From NCBI RefSeq assembly GCF_041053055.1, contig NZ_CP163443.1, positions 6,307,001 to 6,371,000 of the forward strand: DNA of 64,000 bases, in the 5' to 3' direction. A model generated the notes under the pieces. That model had not been told where the DNA came from. It did not search any database and was given only the letters and a program-made list of their open reading frames with translations. The stretch comes from Streptomyces sp. R41. GTDB lineage: Bacteria > Actinomycetota > Actinomycetes > Streptomycetales > Streptomycetaceae. The position numbers and the translations under genes were made by a program. Below are positions 8,911 to 18,431 of this stretch, piece after piece. How positions within the stretch are numbered: position 1 is the stretch's first letter; each line of letters starts with the position of its first letter.

Positions 8911-9317
8911 GGCTCGGTTTCGCTGGCAGCGCGTGCTTGAGTAACGACGCTGCGGTTCGCGTCCGGCGCAGCTGCGAGCGCCTGAGGCGGTGGAGGCGAT
9001 CCGCGCTCTTGTACATGTTCCGGGCGGCAGGGCCGTGTAGCCCGAGCTGCTCACGACGACCGTATCCGCTCGGTCCTGACGCAGAGTCAGGGAGGAGTGG
9101 GCTGTTGGGGCCGGTTGAGCTGTGCGCGTGGCAGCGTCGTGGGTCGACCGGTTCGGGTTCCGGTTGGTGACGGTGAGCGTGACCCGGTCGAACTGGTAGT
9201 TGGACGAGTGGGGCCCGGGATGTCCCGGGCCCCATTACTTCGCGGCGGCGGGTTCGTGAACGTGGCCACGCCCTGCCGCCGGGCGGGCCGGTCCCGCACT
9301 ACCGGCCCTCAGTGCTG
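8911..9317. other. 407-bp intergenic region with one hairpin
   Basis: Between the candidate immunity gene and the convergent secreted-protein gene. No frame here has a supported start, and the open frames lack family features. The only clear structure is the terminator-like hairpin at 9209-9234, annotated separately. Confidence 0.6.
9209..9234 (-). terminator. terminator hairpin for the secreted-protein gene
   Basis: Two perfect 12-nt arms (TGGGGCCCGGGA and its complement) flank a TG centre. The hairpin lies 84 bp beyond the stop of the minus-strand gene and may also stop plus-strand transcripts. There is no long T tract, as usual in Streptomyces. Confidence 0.75.
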
Positions 9318-9845
9318 TCAGGTGGTGCCCCCGCCGTAGTTGCTGGGGGTGAAGCAGAAGTCGGCGTGGCTGACCGCGGGGAGCTGGCCGCCGTTGTTGA
9401 GCGGGGAGATGAGCCCCGTGTCGAACGCAATGCCGTTGGGGAAGCCGGTCACGGCGTTGTAGAGGTAGCGGTTGGCGTCGTCCCCGCCCTTGACGGTGAC
9501 CTGGCTGACCGCGATGGTGCCCGTGGTGGTGAAGCTGACCCGCCTGGGACCGTCGCCGACATTGTCGCTGAACGTGACGGTGACGGAGCCGGTTCCGTCG
9601 TTGGGGATGGTGACCGGGATCGTCTGCGGGTTGGTGCTGGGGGACACTCTGATCGCGTTCGAGCGGTCGGGACAGCTCCCTTTTTCGGTCGGATTGTCCG
9701 CCACAAAAATGGGCGGCACCGCCGCGGCCGCCGCGGGTCCGGCGCTGATGCCGACCGCCGCGGCCGTGGCCAGGCCGGCGCCGAGAAGCCGGGCTCCCCA
9801 TCTCGTGCGTCGCGACCGGGTCTTTACTCGGGTGGCTACTCGCAT
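9318..9845 (-). CDS. small secreted protein of unknown function
   Basis: A 175-residue protein. A Sec-type signal peptide is clear: Arg-rich n-region (RVATRVKTRSRRTRW), hydrophobic core LLGAGLATAAAVGISAG, and an AAAA cleavage site near residue 38. The mature part is Thr/Val/Ser-rich and probably all-beta (VTVTFSDNVG, RRVSFTTTGTIAVSQVTVKGG), with two Cys residues (SCPDRS near the start and FCFTPS near the end) that may pair. The ATG at 9845 is preferred to a GTG 9 bp upstream because AAGGAGGA sits 9 nt before it. No enzyme motif recognised. Confidence 0.8.
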   Translation of the reverse strand: MRVATRVKTRSRRTRWGARLLGAGLATAAAVGISAGPAAAAAVPPIFVADNPTEKGSCPDRSNAIRVSPSTNPQTIPVTIPNDGTGSVTVTFSDNVGDGPRRVSFTTTGTIAVSQVTVKGGDDANRYLYNAVTGFPNGIAFDTGLISPLNNGGQLPAVSHADFCFTPSNYGGGTT

Positions 9846-10460
9846 AACGAGCACTCCTCCTTGTTTTCTGGGTGTACCGGACCTGCCCTCGCGGACGCTC
9901 GCGCCTTTTCAATCGGCAGTTCGAGTTTTGAAGAACTGTCCGTCACCGGGCGTCACATCATTTGCATGATCGGACCGCCATCACGCCGCACGACTCCATT
10001 TCCTGAGCCGTTCGGGCTTCAAATGGGGGCCGGAAAGGTGAAGCGCGGCGTCGCGGCGCCGCGAGAAATCGAGGCGCGATCCGCGCCGGCCCGGCCCGGC
10101 CGGCCCCCGAGTGGCGAGCTGACGCCCGAGCTGTACGCCGAGGGACCCCGCGGCTTCCCCGACCGACGCCATCGACGACACGCCGACGTTCGAGCCGTTT
10201 CGGAAGCTGCCGCCGTGGTTCAAGTGGCGATGGATGCCGACAGCGGTGTGGGGCACCGTGCGGGGCTGGTGGGGCGGCTGCGGACCGTGGACGTGGTCGG
10301 CGGGGCCAGGCGGACCCGGCGCGGACGCGGCTCCTCAGGGAGGCGGGCAGCCTGTATGCGGTCGGTGTCCCCGGCTGGGCGGGCTGGTGGGTGAGGGCGG
10401 GACGTGACCCAGGTGCGGCCCCTTGGAGGTCCCAGTCCCGCGATCCCGGCCGGCCAGGGT

Positions 10461-10488
10461 TTGACCTGCGTCACCCTCGGGGTACGAT
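10461..10488 (+). promoter_or_regulatory. S10 operon promoter
   Basis: TTGACC and TACGAT separated by 16 nt match the vegetative sigma (HrdB) consensus. Transcription from here would give a leader of about 380 nt before rpsJ. Confidence 0.65.
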
Positions 10489-10563
10489 CCTCGGCTCGAT
10501 TGGCCAGCCCCCTGCCCCGTATGGCAGACTAACGGGGTTGCTCGGTCGAGTGCCGATGCTGCG

Positions 10564-10604
10564 CGCCTCCCGCCGGGAGGACTGGAAGCGAGTCCCACAG
10601 TACT
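10564..10604 (+). promoter_or_regulatory. structured segment of the rpsJ leader with competing hairpins
   Basis: CCTCCC-GCC-GGGAGG forms a stable hairpin at 10564-10578. Directly after it GGACT (10577-10581) can pair with AGTCC (10589-10593), or CGAGT (10587-10591) can pair with ACTCG (10600-10604); the last two share bases and exclude each other. This could be autogenous control of the S10 operon, but it is inferred from pairing only. Confidence 0.35.
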
Positions 10605-10872
10605 CGTCGCTCAATCTGCCGGAAGGCAGCGCTGGGGCGGACGTACGGGAATCTTCCGGGAAGTGTCAGCGGGGTGCAGACCAGGCGCCCGGTGGGTGTT
10701 CAGCCCCCGGTCCAGCGGTTGTTTTTGGGCCGCGTCCCTCGGTAGGGAAATCCGTAACACGGATATCTCTGTCAGCAGGAGCGCGACACGCCCGACCGCG
10801 TGGGTCGGAGGTAAGGGACGCGGACCCCCGGGTACCAGAGCGTTTTACGAGACAAAGGACTACTGAGTAGCC

Positions 10873-11181
10873 ATGGCGGGACAGAAGATCCGCATCCGGC
10901 TCAAGGCCTACGACCACGAGGTCATCGACTCCTCGGCGAAGAAGATCGTCGAGACGGTGACGCGCACTGGTGCGTCGGTCGCGGGCCCGGTGCCGCTGCC
11001 CACTGAGAAGAACGTGTACTGCGTCATCAAGTCGCCGCACAAGTACAAGGACTCGCGCGAGCACTTCGAGATGCGCACGCACAAGCGCCTGATCGACATC
11101 CTCGACCCGACGCCCAAGACCGTTGACTCTCTGATGCGACTCGACCTCCCGGCCGGTGTCGACATCGAGATCAAGCTCTAG
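10873..11181 (+). CDS. rpsJ: 30S ribosomal protein S10
   Basis: 102 residues, full length. S10 binds the 3' major domain of 16S rRNA in the small-subunit head and, as NusE, joins transcription antitermination complexes with Nus[20 protein letters not shown] and the [13 protein letters not shown] segment are diagnostic. First gene of the S10 operon, 17 bp ahead of rplC. Confidence 0.98.
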   Translation: MAGQKIRIRLKAYDHEVIDSSAKKIVETVTRTGASVAGPVPLPTEKNVYCVIKSPHKYKDSREHFEMRTHKRLIDILDPTPKTVDSLMRLDLPAGVDIEIKL

Positions 11182-11198
11182 GGATCGGTGATCTGAGA

Positions 11199-11843
11199 AT
11201 GGCTAAGCAGATCAAGGGCATCCTGGGCGAGAAGCTCGGCATGACGCAGGTGTGGGACGAGAACAACCGTGTTGTTCCGGTCACCGTCGTCAAGGCCGGC
11301 CCCAACGTCGTCACCCAGGTCCGTACGAACGACACCGACGGCTACGAGTCGGTCCAGATCGCCTTCGGCGAGATCGACCCGCGCAAGGTGAACAAGCCCC
11401 TCAAGGGCCACTTCGCCAAGGCCGACGTCACTCCCCGTCGTCACCTCGTCGAGATCCGTACCGCTGACGCCAGCGAGTACACCCTCGGCCAGGAGATCAC
11501 TGCCGAGACCTTCGAGGCCGGCATCAAGGTGGACGTGACCGGCAAGAGCAAGGGCAAGGGCTTCGCCGGTGTCATGAAGCGTCACAACTTCAAGGGCCTC
11601 GGCGCCGGTCACGGCACCCAGCGCAAGCACCGCTCTCCCGGCTCCATCGGTGGCTGCGCCACCCCGGGTCGTGTGTTCAAGGGCCTCCGCATGGCGGGTC
11701 GTATGGGCAACGAGCGGGTCACCACCCAGAACCTGACCGTTCACGCCGTTGACGCGGAGAAGGGCCTGCTCCTTATCAAGGGCGCGGTTCCTGGTCCGAA
11801 CGGCGGCCTCGTCCTGGTCCGCACCGCGGCCAAGGGGGCCTGA
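11199..11843 (+). CDS. rplC: 50S ribosomal protein L3
   Basis: 214 residues. L3 is an early-assembly protein binding domain VI of 23S rRNA, with a long loop reaching the peptidyl transferase centre. [13 protein letters not shown] at the N-terminus and the conserved [15 protein letters not shown] loop are present; that loop carries the pleuromutilin/linezolid resistance positions. Five bp separate it from rplD. Confidence 0.98.
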   Translation: MAKQIKGILGEKLGMTQVWDENNRVVPVTVVKAGPNVVTQVRTNDTDGYESVQIAFGEIDPRKVNKPLKGHFAKADVTPRRHLVEIRTADASEYTLGQEITAETFEAGIKVDVTGKSKGKGFAGVMKRHNFKGLGAGHGTQRKHRSPGSIGGCATPGRVFKGLRMAGRMGNERVTTQNLTVHAVDAEKGLLLIKGAVPGPNGGLVLVRTAAKGA

Positions 11844-11848
11844 GGACT

Positions 11849-12505
11849 ATGAGCACCATTGACATTCTGTCGCCCTCCGGCGACACCGCCGGGACTGTTG
11901 AGCTCCCGGCCGAGATCTTCGACGTAGAGAAGATCAGCGTTCCGCTGCTTCACCAGGTCGTCGTCGCACAGCTGGCCGCCGCCCGTCAGGGCACGCACAA
12001 GGTCAAGCGTCGTGGCGAGGTCCGCGGTGGCGGTAAGAAGCCTTACCGTCAGAAGGGCACCGGCCGCGCGCGCCAGGGTTCGACCCGTGCGCCGCAGTTC
12101 GCCGGCGGTGGCGTTGTCCACGGCCCCACGCCGCGTGACTACTCGCAGCGGACCCCGAAGAAGATGAAGGCCGCGGCCCTGCGCCACGCCCTCACCGACC
12201 GGGCCCGCAACGCTCGCATCCACGTCATCACCGGCGTGATCGAGGGCGAGACCCCCTCCACGAAGGCCGCGAAGAGCTTCCTCGGCAAGGTCAGCGAGCG
12301 CAAGAACGTGCTCCTGGTCATCGAGCGCTCCGACGAGGCCGCGCTGCTTTCCGCGCGCAACCTGCCCCAGGTCCACATCCTGGAGCCGGGCCAGCTGAAC
12401 ACGTACGACGTTCTCGTCTCGGACGACGTGGTCTTCACCAAGGCCGCTTTCGAGTCCTTCGTGTCTGGCCCCCAGGCCGCTGACACCGAAGGGAGCGAAG
12501 CCTGA
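11849..12505 (+). CDS. rplD: 50S ribosomal protein L4
   Basis: 218 residues. L4 binds domain I of 23S rRNA and its extended loop lines the exit tunnel near the macrolide site; [20 protein letters not shown] is that loop, with wild-type-looking sequence. Its stop overlaps the rplW start by one base (TGATG), so the two are translationally coupled. Confidence 0.98.
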   Translation: MSTIDILSPSGDTAGTVELPAEIFDVEKISVPLLHQVVVAQLAAARQGTHKVKRRGEVRGGGKKPYRQKGTGRARQGSTRAPQFAGGGVVHGPTPRDYSQRTPKKMKAAALRHALTDRARNARIHVITGVIEGETPSTKAAKSFLGKVSERKNVLLVIERSDEAALLSARNLPQVHILEPGQLNTYDVLVSDDVVFTKAAFESFVSGPQAADTEGSEA

Positions 12506-12921
12506 TGGCTACGCGTCACCCGAGCATCGCCTCGAAGGCCGCCAAGGCCAAGAAGGTCGCGCGCGTCGCCAAGGCGAAGCGCCACGAGGCCGAGGGCAAG
12601 AACACCGTAGAGACGCCGCTGAGCAAGAGCTTCACGGATCCCCGTGACGTCCTCCTCAAGCCGGTCGTCTCCGAGAAGAGCTACGCGCTGCTCGACGAGG
12701 GCAAGTACACCTTCGTCGTGGACCCGCGGGCCAACAAGACCCAGATCAAGCAGGCCGTCCAGGCGGTCTTCTCGGTCAAGGTCACCGGGGTCAACACGAT
12801 CAACCGCCAGGGCAAGCGCAAGCGCACCCGCACCGGCTTCGGCAAGCGTGCGGACAGCAAGCGCGCGATCGTGACCCTCGCTGAGGGCGACCGTATCGAC
12901 ATCTTCGGCCAGGCCTCCTAA
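12505..12921 (+). CDS. rplW: 50S ribosomal protein L23 with N-terminal extension
   Basis: 138 residues. L23 sits at the tunnel exit and docks trigger factor and SRP. The core starts at [16 protein letters not shown] near residue 47; the preceding Lys/Ala-rich extension is usual in Streptomyces L23 and absent from most other bacteria. The core ends with the [18 protein letters not shown]-binding hairpin. Confidence 0.97.
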   Translation: MATRHPSIASKAAKAKKVARVAKAKRHEAEGKNTVETPLSKSFTDPRDVLLKPVVSEKSYALLDEGKYTFVVDPRANKTQIKQAVQAVFSVKVTGVNTINRQGKRKRTRTGFGKRADSKRAIVTLAEGDRIDIFGQAS

Positions 12922-12960
12922 CGGAGCGCCCTGGTCCGAATATCGGACGAGGACTGAGAA

Positions 12961-13797
12961 ATGGGAATCCGCAAGTACAAGCCGACTACGCCGGGCCGTC
13001 GTGGCTCCAGCGTCGCCGACTTCGTCGAGGTCACGCGGTCCACGCCGGAGAAGTCGCTGGTCCGCCCGCTGCACAGCAAGGGCGGCCGTAACAACGCCGG
13101 TCGTGTGACCGTTCGCCACCAGGGTGGCGGACACAAGCGCGCCTTCCGAGTGATCGACTTCCGTCGTCACGACAAGGACGGCGTGCCGGCGAAGGTCGCG
13201 CACATCGAGTACGACCCCAACCGCACCGCGCGCATCGCGCTGCTGCACTACGCCGACGGCGAGAAGCGCTACATCCTCGCCCCGCGCAACCTGCAGCAGG
13301 GTGACCGCGTCGAGAACGGTCCCGGGGCCGACATCAAGCCGGGCAACAACCTGGCCCTCCGCAACATCCCGGTCGGTACCACGATCCACGCGATCGAGCT
13401 CCGTCCCGGTGGCGGTGCCAAGTTCGCCCGCTCCGCCGGTACCTCCGTGCAGCTGCTCGCGAAGGAGGGCCAGATGGCCCACCTGCGCATGCCGTCCGGA
13501 GAGATCCGCCTGGTCGACGTGCGCTGCCGCGCCACCGTCGGCGAGGTCGGCAACGCCGAGCAGTCGAACATCAACTGGGGCAAGGCCGGCCGCAAGCGCT
13601 GGCTGGGCGTTCGCCCGACCGTTCGCGGTGTGGCGATGAACCCGGTTGACCACCCGCACGGTGGTGGTGAGGGCAAGACCTCCGGTGGTCGCCACCCGGT
13701 CTCCCCGTGGGGTCAGAAGGAGGGTCGTACTCGTTCGCCGAAGAAGGCTTCGAACAAGTACATCGTCCGCCGCCGCAAGACGAACAAGAAGCGCTAG
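12961..13797 (+). CDS. rplB: 50S ribosomal protein L2
   Basis: 278 residues. L2 is needed for subunit association and peptidyl transferase activity. [32 protein letters not shown] and the [13 protein letters not shown] motif with the conserved His near residue 230 are all present. The 39-bp gap after rplW holds a small GTCCG/CGGAC hairpin. Confidence 0.98.
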   Translation: MGIRKYKPTTPGRRGSSVADFVEVTRSTPEKSLVRPLHSKGGRNNAGRVTVRHQGGGHKRAFRVIDFRRHDKDGVPAKVAHIEYDPNRTARIALLHYADGEKRYILAPRNLQQGDRVENGPGADIKPGNNLALRNIPVGTTIHAIELRPGGGAKFARSAGTSVQLLAKEGQMAHLRMPSGEIRLVDVRCRATVGEVGNAEQSNINWGKAGRKRWLGVRPTVRGVAMNPVDHPHGGGEGKTSGGRHPVSPWGQKEGRTRSPKKASNKYIVRRRKTNKKR

Positions 13798-13809
13798 GAG
13801 CGGGTTTAG

Positions 13810-14091
13810 ATGCCGCGCAGTCTCAAGAAGGGGCCCTTCGTCGACGACCACCTGATCAAGAAGGTGGACGCCCAGAACGAAGCCGGTTCCAAGAACGTCA
13901 TCAAGACCTGGTCCCGTCGCTCGATGATCATCCCGGCCATGCTCGGCCACACGATCGCGGTGCACAACGGCAAGACCCACATTCCGGTGTTTGTCACCGA
14001 GTCGATGGTCGGCCACAAGCTCGGCGAGTTCTCGCCGACGCGCACCTTCCGGGGTCACGTCAAGGACGACCGGAAGTCGAAGCGCCGCTAA
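13810..14091 (+). CDS. rpsS: 30S ribosomal protein S19
   Basis: 93 residues. S19 lies in the small-subunit head near the A site and forms a complex with S13. [35 protein letters not shown] and the [14 protein letters not shown]-terminal segment identify it. Confidence 0.98.
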   Translation: MPRSLKKGPFVDDHLIKKVDAQNEAGSKNVIKTWSRRSMIIPAMLGHTIAVHNGKTHIPVFVTESMVGHKLGEFSPTRTFRGHVKDDRKSKRR

Positions 14092-14132
14092 CGCGGGGTG
14101 GAATGACCATGACAGACACTGGAAGGACAACC

Positions 14133-14480
14133 ATGGAAGCCAGGGCCCAGGCGCGGTACATCCGCGTTACGCCCATGAAGGCCCGCCGCGTGGTGGACCT
14201 TATCCGTGGCATGGATGCCACGGAGGCTCAGGCGGTCCTGCGTTTCGCCCCGCAGGCCGCGAGCGTGCCGGTCGGCAAGGTGCTTGACAGCGCCATCGCC
14301 AACGCCGCGCACAACTACGACCACACCGACGCCGACAGCCTCTTCATCTCCGAGGCGTACGTCGACGAGGGTCCGACCCTGAAGCGGTTCCGTCCGCGCG
14401 CCCAGGGCCGTGCCTACCGGATCCGCAAGCGGACCAGCCACATCACCGTGGTCGTCAGCAGCAAGGAAGGAACCCGGTAA
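14133..14480 (+). CDS. rplV: 50S ribosomal protein L22
   Basis: 115 residues from the chosen start. L22 contacts all 23S rRNA domains and its beta-hairpin lines the exit tunnel; [18 protein letters not shown] is the conserved hairpin and C-terminus. The ATG at 14133 has GGAAGGA 5 nt upstream; in-frame ATGs at 14103 and 14109 would add 10 or 8 residues and have weaker sites. The stop overlaps the rpsC start (TAATG). Confidence 0.95.
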   Translation: MEARAQARYIRVTPMKARRVVDLIRGMDATEAQAVLRFAPQAASVPVGKVLDSAIANAAHNYDHTDADSLFISEAYVDEGPTLKRFRPRAQGRAYRIRKRTSHITVVVSSKEGTR

Positions 14481-15322
14481 TGGGCCAGAAGGTTAACCCG
14501 CATGGGTTCCGGCTCGGCATCACCACGGACTTCAAGTCCCGTTGGTACGCCGACAAGCTGTACAAGGACTACGTCAAGGAAGACGTCGCCATCCGTCGGA
14601 TGATGACGTCCGGCATGGAGCGCGCCGGTATCTCGAAGGTTGAGATCGAGCGCACCCGTGACCGCGTGCGGGTGGACATCCACACCGCGCGTCCCGGCAT
14701 CGTCATCGGCCGCCGTGGCGCCGAGGCCGACCGCATCCGCGGTGACCTCGAGAAGCTCACGGGCAAGCAGGTCCAGCTGAACATCCTCGAGGTCAAGAAC
14801 CCCGAGACGGACGCTCAGCTGGTTGCTCAGGCCGTTGCCGAGCAGCTGTCCTCCCGCGTCTCCTTCCGCCGTGCCATGCGTAAGAGCATGCAGTCGGCGA
14901 TGAAGGCGGGCGCCAAGGGCATCAAGATCCAGTGTGGTGGCCGTCTCGGCGGCGCCGAGATGTCCCGCTCGGAGTTCTACCGCGAGGGCCGTGTGCCCCT
15001 GCACACGCTCCGCGCGAACGTCGACTACGGCTTCTTCGAGGCCAAGACGACCTTCGGCCGCATCGGTGTGAAGGTCTGGATCTACAAGGGCGACGTCAAG
15101 AACATCGCCGAGGTCCGCGCCGAGAACGCCGCTGCCCGCGCCGGCAACCGCCCGGCCCGTGGCGGTGCTGACCGCCCGGCCGGCCGTGGTGGCCGTGGTG
15201 GCGAGCGTGGCGGTCGCGGCCGCAAGCCGCAGCAGCAGTCCGCGCCGGCTGCCGAGGCCCCCAAGGCCGAGGCTCCCGCCGCCGCTGCCGCTCCGGCTGA
15301 GAGCACCGGAACGGAGGCCTGA
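14480..15322 (+). CDS. rpsC: 30S ribosomal protein S3
   Basis: 280 residues. S3 forms the mRNA entry site; the KH domain shows as [16 protein letters not shown] near residue 75. After the globular C-terminal domain (about residue 215) comes a disordered tail of about 65 residues, first Arg/Gly-rich ([14 protein letters not shown]) then Ala/Pro/Glu-rich, as in other actinobacterial S3 proteins. Confidence 0.98.
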   Translation: MGQKVNPHGFRLGITTDFKSRWYADKLYKDYVKEDVAIRRMMTSGMERAGISKVEIERTRDRVRVDIHTARPGIVIGRRGAEADRIRGDLEKLTGKQVQLNILEVKNPETDAQLVAQAVAEQLSSRVSFRRAMRKSMQSAMKAGAKGIKIQCGGRLGGAEMSRSEFYREGRVPLHTLRANVDYGFFEAKTTFGRIGVKVWIYKGDVKNIAEVRAENAAARAGNRPARGGADRPAGRGGRGGERGGRGRKPQQQSAPAAEAPKAEAPAAAAAPAESTGTEA

Positions 15323-15327
15323 CCGAC

Positions 15328-15747
15328 ATGCTGATCCCCCGTAGGGTCAAGCACCGCAAGCAGCACCACCCCAAGCGCCGTGGTCAGGCCAAGGGCGGTA
15401 CGCAGGTTTCGTTCGGCGAGTACGGCATTCAGGCCCTCACGCCGGCGTACGTGACCAACCGCCAGATCGAGGCGGCCCGTATCGCGATGACCCGCCACAT
15501 CAAGCGTGGTGGCAAGGTCTGGATCAACATCTACCCGGACCGCCCGCTGACGAAGAAGCCTGCCGAGACCCGCATGGGTTCCGGTAAGGGTTCGCCCGAG
15601 TGGTGGGTCGCGAACGTGCACCCGGGCCGGGTCATGTTCGAGCTGTCCTACCCCAACGAGAAGATCGCCCGTGAGGCCCTGACTCGCGCAGCCCACAAGC
15701 TGCCGATGAAGTGCCGGATCGTCAAGCGCGAGGCAGGTGAAGCGTGA
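15328..15747 (+). CDS. rplP: 50S ribosomal protein L16
   Basis: 139 residues. L16 binds 23S rRNA and positions A-site t[22 protein letters not shown] and [14 protein letters not shown] are signature segments; the Arg following [12 protein letters not shown] corresponds to the family's hydroxylated-Arg region. Stop overlaps the rpmC start by one base. Confidence 0.98.
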   Translation: MLIPRRVKHRKQHHPKRRGQAKGGTQVSFGEYGIQALTPAYVTNRQIEAARIAMTRHIKRGGKVWINIYPDRPLTKKPAETRMGSGKGSPEWWVANVHPGRVMFELSYPNEKIAREALTRAAHKLPMKCRIVKREAGEA

Positions 15748-15971
15748 TGTCGGCCGGTACCAAGGCGTCCGAGCTGCGCGAACTGGGTGACGAGGAGCTT
15801 CTTGCGAAGCTTCGCGAAGCCAAGGAAGAGCTGTTCAACCTCCGCTTCCAGGCGGCGACCGGTCAGCTCGAGAACCACGGTCGGCTCAAGGCCGTCCGTA
15901 AGGACATCGCGCGGATCTACACCCTGATGCGTGAGCGCGAGCTGGGCATCGAGACGGTGGAGAGCGCCTGA
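15747..15971 (+). CDS. rpmC: 50S ribosomal protein L29
   Basis: 74 residues, two long helices near the tunnel exit. [23 protein letters not shown] is the family core. The ATG at 15747, overlapping the rplP stop as TGATG, is preferred to the GTG one codon upstream. The stop overlaps rpsQ by one base (TGATG). Confidence 0.96.
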   Translation: MSAGTKASELRELGDEELLAKLREAKEELFNLRFQAATGQLENHGRLKAVRKDIARIYTLMRERELGIETVESA

Positions 15972-16255
15972 TGAGCGAGAGCAACGTGACTGAGCAGAAG
16001 ACCGACCGCGGATTCCGCAAGACCCGTGAGGGTCTGGTCGTCAGCGACAAGATGGACAAGACCGTCGTCGTCGCCGTCGAGGACCGCGTCAAGCACGCGC
16101 TGTACGGCAAGGTCATCCGCCGTACCAGCAAGCTCAAGGCCCACGACGAGCAGAACGCCGCCGGCGTCGGCGACCGTGTCCTCCTGATGGAGACCCGGCC
16201 GCTGTCCTCGACGAAGCGCTGGCGCATCGTCGAGATCCTCGAGAAGGCCAAGTAA
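15971..16255 (+). CDS. rpsQ: 30S ribosomal protein S17
   Basis: 94 residues. S17 is a primary 16S rRNA binder with an OB fold: [15 protein letters not shown] and [16 protein letters not shown] are diagnostic. Its end is followed by two hairpins before rplN, the largest internal gap in the S10-spc series before rpsZ. Confidence 0.97.
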   Translation: MSESNVTEQKTDRGFRKTREGLVVSDKMDKTVVVAVEDRVKHALYGKVIRRTSKLKAHDEQNAAGVGDRVLLMETRPLSSTKRWRIVEILEKAK

Positions 16256-16258
16256 TTA

Positions 16259-16327
16259 CCTCAGGGGTTTCCCTGAGGTTCGTTCCGCCAGGCTCGGGGT
16301 GGGGTCGCCGTAAGGCGCCCCGCCCCG
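16259..16327 (+). promoter_or_regulatory. tandem hairpins between rpsQ and rplN
   Basis: The first hairpin (16259-16278) has perfect arms CCTCAGGG/CCCTGAGG with a GTTT loop. The second (16295-16327) pairs CGGGGTGGGGTCGCC with GGCGCCCCGCCCCGG around GTAA with a few wobbles. They may attenuate transcription or mark an mRNA processing boundary between the S10 and spc parts. Confidence 0.55.
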
Positions 16328-16355
16328 GGAACCGGCAGACAATCAGGAGATAGAC

Positions 16356-16724
16356 GTGATCCAGCAGGAGTCGCGACTGCGTGTCGCCGACAACACTGGT
16401 GCGAAGGAAATCCTTTGCATCCGTGTGCTCGGTGGCTCCGGTCGCCGCTACGCGGGCATCGGTGACGTCATCGTCGCCACCGTCAAGGACGCGATCCCCG
16501 GTGGCAACGTGAAGAAGGGTGACGTCGTCAAGGCGGTCATCGTTCGCACCGTCAAGGAGCGCCGCCGTCCGGACGGCTCGTACATCCGCTTCGACGAGAA
16601 CGCCGCCGTCATTCTGAAGAACGACGGCGACCCTCGCGGCACCCGCATCTTCGGCCCGGTCGGGCGTGAGCTGCGCGAGAAGAAGTTCATGAAGATCATC
16701 TCGCTGGCTCCGGAGGTGCTGTAA
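16356..16724 (+). CDS. rplN: 50S ribosomal protein L14
   Basis: 122 residues, full length. L14 forms intersubunit bridges and is contacted by the silencing factor Rsf[19 protein letters not shown] at the start and [20 protein letters not shown] at the end are unmistakable. Ribosome-binding site AGGAG lies upstream of the ATG. Confidence 0.98.
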   Translation: MIQQESRLRVADNTGAKEILCIRVLGGSGRRYAGIGDVIVATVKDAIPGGNVKKGDVVKAVIVRTVKERRRPDGSYIRFDENAAVILKNDGDPRGTRIFGPVGRELREKKFMKIISLAPEVL

Positions 16725-16726
16725 GC

Positions 16727-17050
16727 ATGAAGATCAAGAAGGGCGACCTGGTCCAGGTCATCACCGGTAAGGACAAGGGCAAGCAGGGCAAGGTCATTGC
16801 CGCTTACCCGCGCGACGAGCGCGTCCTGGTCGAGGGTGTCAACCGGGTCAAGAAGCACACGAAGGCCGGCCCCACCGCTCGCGGTTCGCAGGCCGGTGGC
16901 ATCGTGACCACCGAGGCCCCGATTCACGTGAGCAACGTTCAGCTCGTCGTGGAGAAGGACGGCAACAAGGTCGTCACGCGCGTCGGTTACCGCTTCGACG
17001 ACGAGGGCAACAAGATCCGCGTTGCCAAGCGGACGGGTGAGGACATCTGA
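16727..17050 (+). CDS. rplX: 50S ribosomal protein L24
   Basis: 107 residues. L24 is an assembly initiator with a KOW motif ([20 protein letters not shown]). Two bp follow the rplN stop and the stop overlaps the rplE start by one base, giving tight coupling. Confidence 0.97.
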   Translation: MKIKKGDLVQVITGKDKGKQGKVIAAYPRDERVLVEGVNRVKKHTKAGPTARGSQAGGIVTTEAPIHVSNVQLVVEKDGNKVVTRVGYRFDDEGNKIRVAKRTGEDI

Positions 17051-17607
17051 TGGCTACCACCACCACTCCGCGTCTCAAGACGAAGTACCGCGAGGAGATC
17101 GCGGGCAAGCTGCGTGAGGAGTTCTCGTACGAGAACGTCATGCAGGTTCCCGGCCTCGTCAAGATCGTGGTCAACATGGGTGTGGGCGACGCCGCCCGCG
17201 ACTCCAAGCTGATCGAGGGCGCCATCCGCGACCTCACCACGATCACCGGTCAGAAGCCGGCCGTCACCAAGGCCCGCAAGTCCATCGCGCAGTTCAAGCT
17301 GCGTGAGGGCCAGCCGATCGGTGCCCACGTCACGCTCCGTGGCGACCGCATGTGGGAGTTCCTGGACCGCACCCTGTCGCTCGCGCTGCCGCGCATCCGC
17401 GACTTCCGCGGCCTGTCCCCCAAGCAGTTCGACGGCCGTGGCAACTACACCTTCGGTCTCACGGAGCAGGTCATGTTCCACGAGATCGACCAGGACAAGA
17501 TCGACCGCGTCCGGGGTATGGACATCACCGTGGTGACCACGGCGACCAACGACGCTGAGGGCCGTGCCCTTCTCCGTCACCTCGGCTTCCCCTTCAAGGA
17601 GGCGTAA
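17050..17607 (+). CDS. rplE: 50S ribosomal protein L5
   Basis: 185 residues. L5 binds 5S rRNA and contacts P-site t[19 protein letters not shown] and [19 protein letters not shown] are conserved signatures. Confidence 0.98.
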   Translation: MATTTTPRLKTKYREEIAGKLREEFSYENVMQVPGLVKIVVNMGVGDAARDSKLIEGAIRDLTTITGQKPAVTKARKSIAQFKLREGQPIGAHVTLRGDRMWEFLDRTLSLALPRIRDFRGLSPKQFDGRGNYTFGLTEQVMFHEIDQDKIDRVRGMDITVVTTATNDAEGRALLRHLGFPFKEA

Positions 17608-17612
17608 GCGAG

Positions 17613-17798
17613 ATGGCGAAGAAGGCTCTGATTGCCAAGGCTGCTCGTAAGCCCAAGTTCGGTGTGCGTGCGTACACCCGCTGCCAGCGCTGCGGCCGTC
17701 CGCACTCCGTGTACCGCAAGTTCGGCCTGTGCCGCGTGTGCCTTCGTGAGATGGCTCACCGTGGCGAGCTGCCGGGCGTGACCAAGAGCTCCTGGTAA
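17613..17798 (+). CDS. rpsZ: 30S ribosomal protein S14, zinc-binding type
   Basis: 61 residues, the short type-Z form. CQRC and CRVC form the Cys4 zinc ribbon around [12 protein letters not shown]. Actinobacteria usually also keep a longer zinc-free paralogue elsewhere under zinc-uptake control; it is not in this window. Confidence 0.97.
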   Translation: MAKKALIAKAARKPKFGVRAYTRCQRCGRPHSVYRKFGLCRVCLREMAHRGELPGVTKSSW

Positions 17799-17815
17799 TC
17801 CCCTACTTCGGGATT
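17797..17815 (+). other. small hairpin after rpsZ
   Basis: AATCCC and GGGATT arms with a 7-nt loop overlap the rpsZ stop codon. It is weak for a terminator and may only partly attenuate. Confidence 0.35.
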
Positions 17816-17869
17816 CCAGAGGCTCTCGGTAAGTAAAGGGCTCTGTCAGGTGCCCTGCTCTCCATGGCT

Positions 17870-17875
17870 TAGGCT
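17870..17875 (+). promoter_or_regulatory. possible internal spc promoter (-10 TAGGCT)
   Basis: TAGGCT in the 210-bp rpsZ-rpsH gap resembles the -10 hexamers of other promoters in this window. No convincing -35 is visible at 17-18 nt, so support is partial. Confidence 0.35.
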
Positions 17876-18008
17876 AGGAGGGTTGGGCGCCTGACGCCCG
17901 TACGACTTACTACGCCGTAGGTCCCCGCACCGCACCCGTCCCGCCTCTGAGCGGGGAGAGGGATGGCGCATACAGGAAACCCCGGCGAGAGAGGCCGAAG
18001 GCCAATTC

Positions 18009-18407
18009 ATGACCATGACTGATCCGATCGCAGACATGCTTACGCGTCTGCGTAACGCGAACTCGGCGTACCACGACTCCGTGGCTATGCCGCACAGCAA
18101 GATCAAGTCGCACATCGCGGAGATCCTCCAGCAGGAGGGCTTCATCACGGGCTGGAAGGTCGAGGACGCCGAGGTCGGCAAGAACCTCGTCCTCGAGCTG
18201 AAGTTCGGCCCGAACCGTGAGCGCTCCATCGCGGGCATCAAGCGGATCTCCAAGCCCGGTCTCCGGGTTTACGCGAAGTCCACCAACCTGCCGAAGGTGC
18301 TCGGCGGCCTCGGCGTGGCGATCATCTCCACGTCCCACGGGCTCCTCACCGACAAGCAGGCCGGCAAGAAGGGCGTAGGCGGAGAAGTTCTCGCCTACGT
18401 CTGGTAA
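18009..18407 (+). CDS. rpsH: 30S ribosomal protein S8
   Basis: 132 residues. S8 is a primary binder of the 16S central domain and the classical translational repressor of spc operons. [16 protein letters not shown] and [12 protein letters not shown]...GGEVLAYVW are diagnostic. The ATG begins after a 210-bp gap. Confidence 0.98.
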   Translation: MTMTDPIADMLTRLRNANSAYHDSVAMPHSKIKSHIAEILQQEGFITGWKVEDAEVGKNLVLELKFGPNRERSIAGIKRISKPGLRVYAKSTNLPKVLGGLGVAIISTSHGLLTDKQAGKKGVGGEVLAYVW

Positions 18408-18431
18408 CGGAAGGGAACGGAGGAAACAGCT

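Larger units (their letters stand above)
9846..10872. other. 1-kb non-coding region and rpsJ leader
   Basis: About 600 bp between the divergent secreted-protein gene and the S10 promoter hold no gene with a start and ribosome-binding site. Between about 10080 and 10330 a coding-like signal (high GC3) moves from the frame reading GELTPELYAEGPR to the frame reading TPTFEPFRKLPPW, as if an old gene had been frameshifted. From about 10495 to 10872 the sequence would be the transcribed 5' leader of rpsJ. Confidence 0.5.

Noticed and set aside
8911..9317. Additional open frames on both strands after the immunity candidate
   Set aside because: No ribosome-binding site, no motif, and Arg/Pro/Ser-rich shadow composition.
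12139..14130. 663-codon open frame on the minus strand across rplD-rplV
   Set aside because: Antisense to certain ribosomal protein genes; no ribosome-binding site or family similarity.
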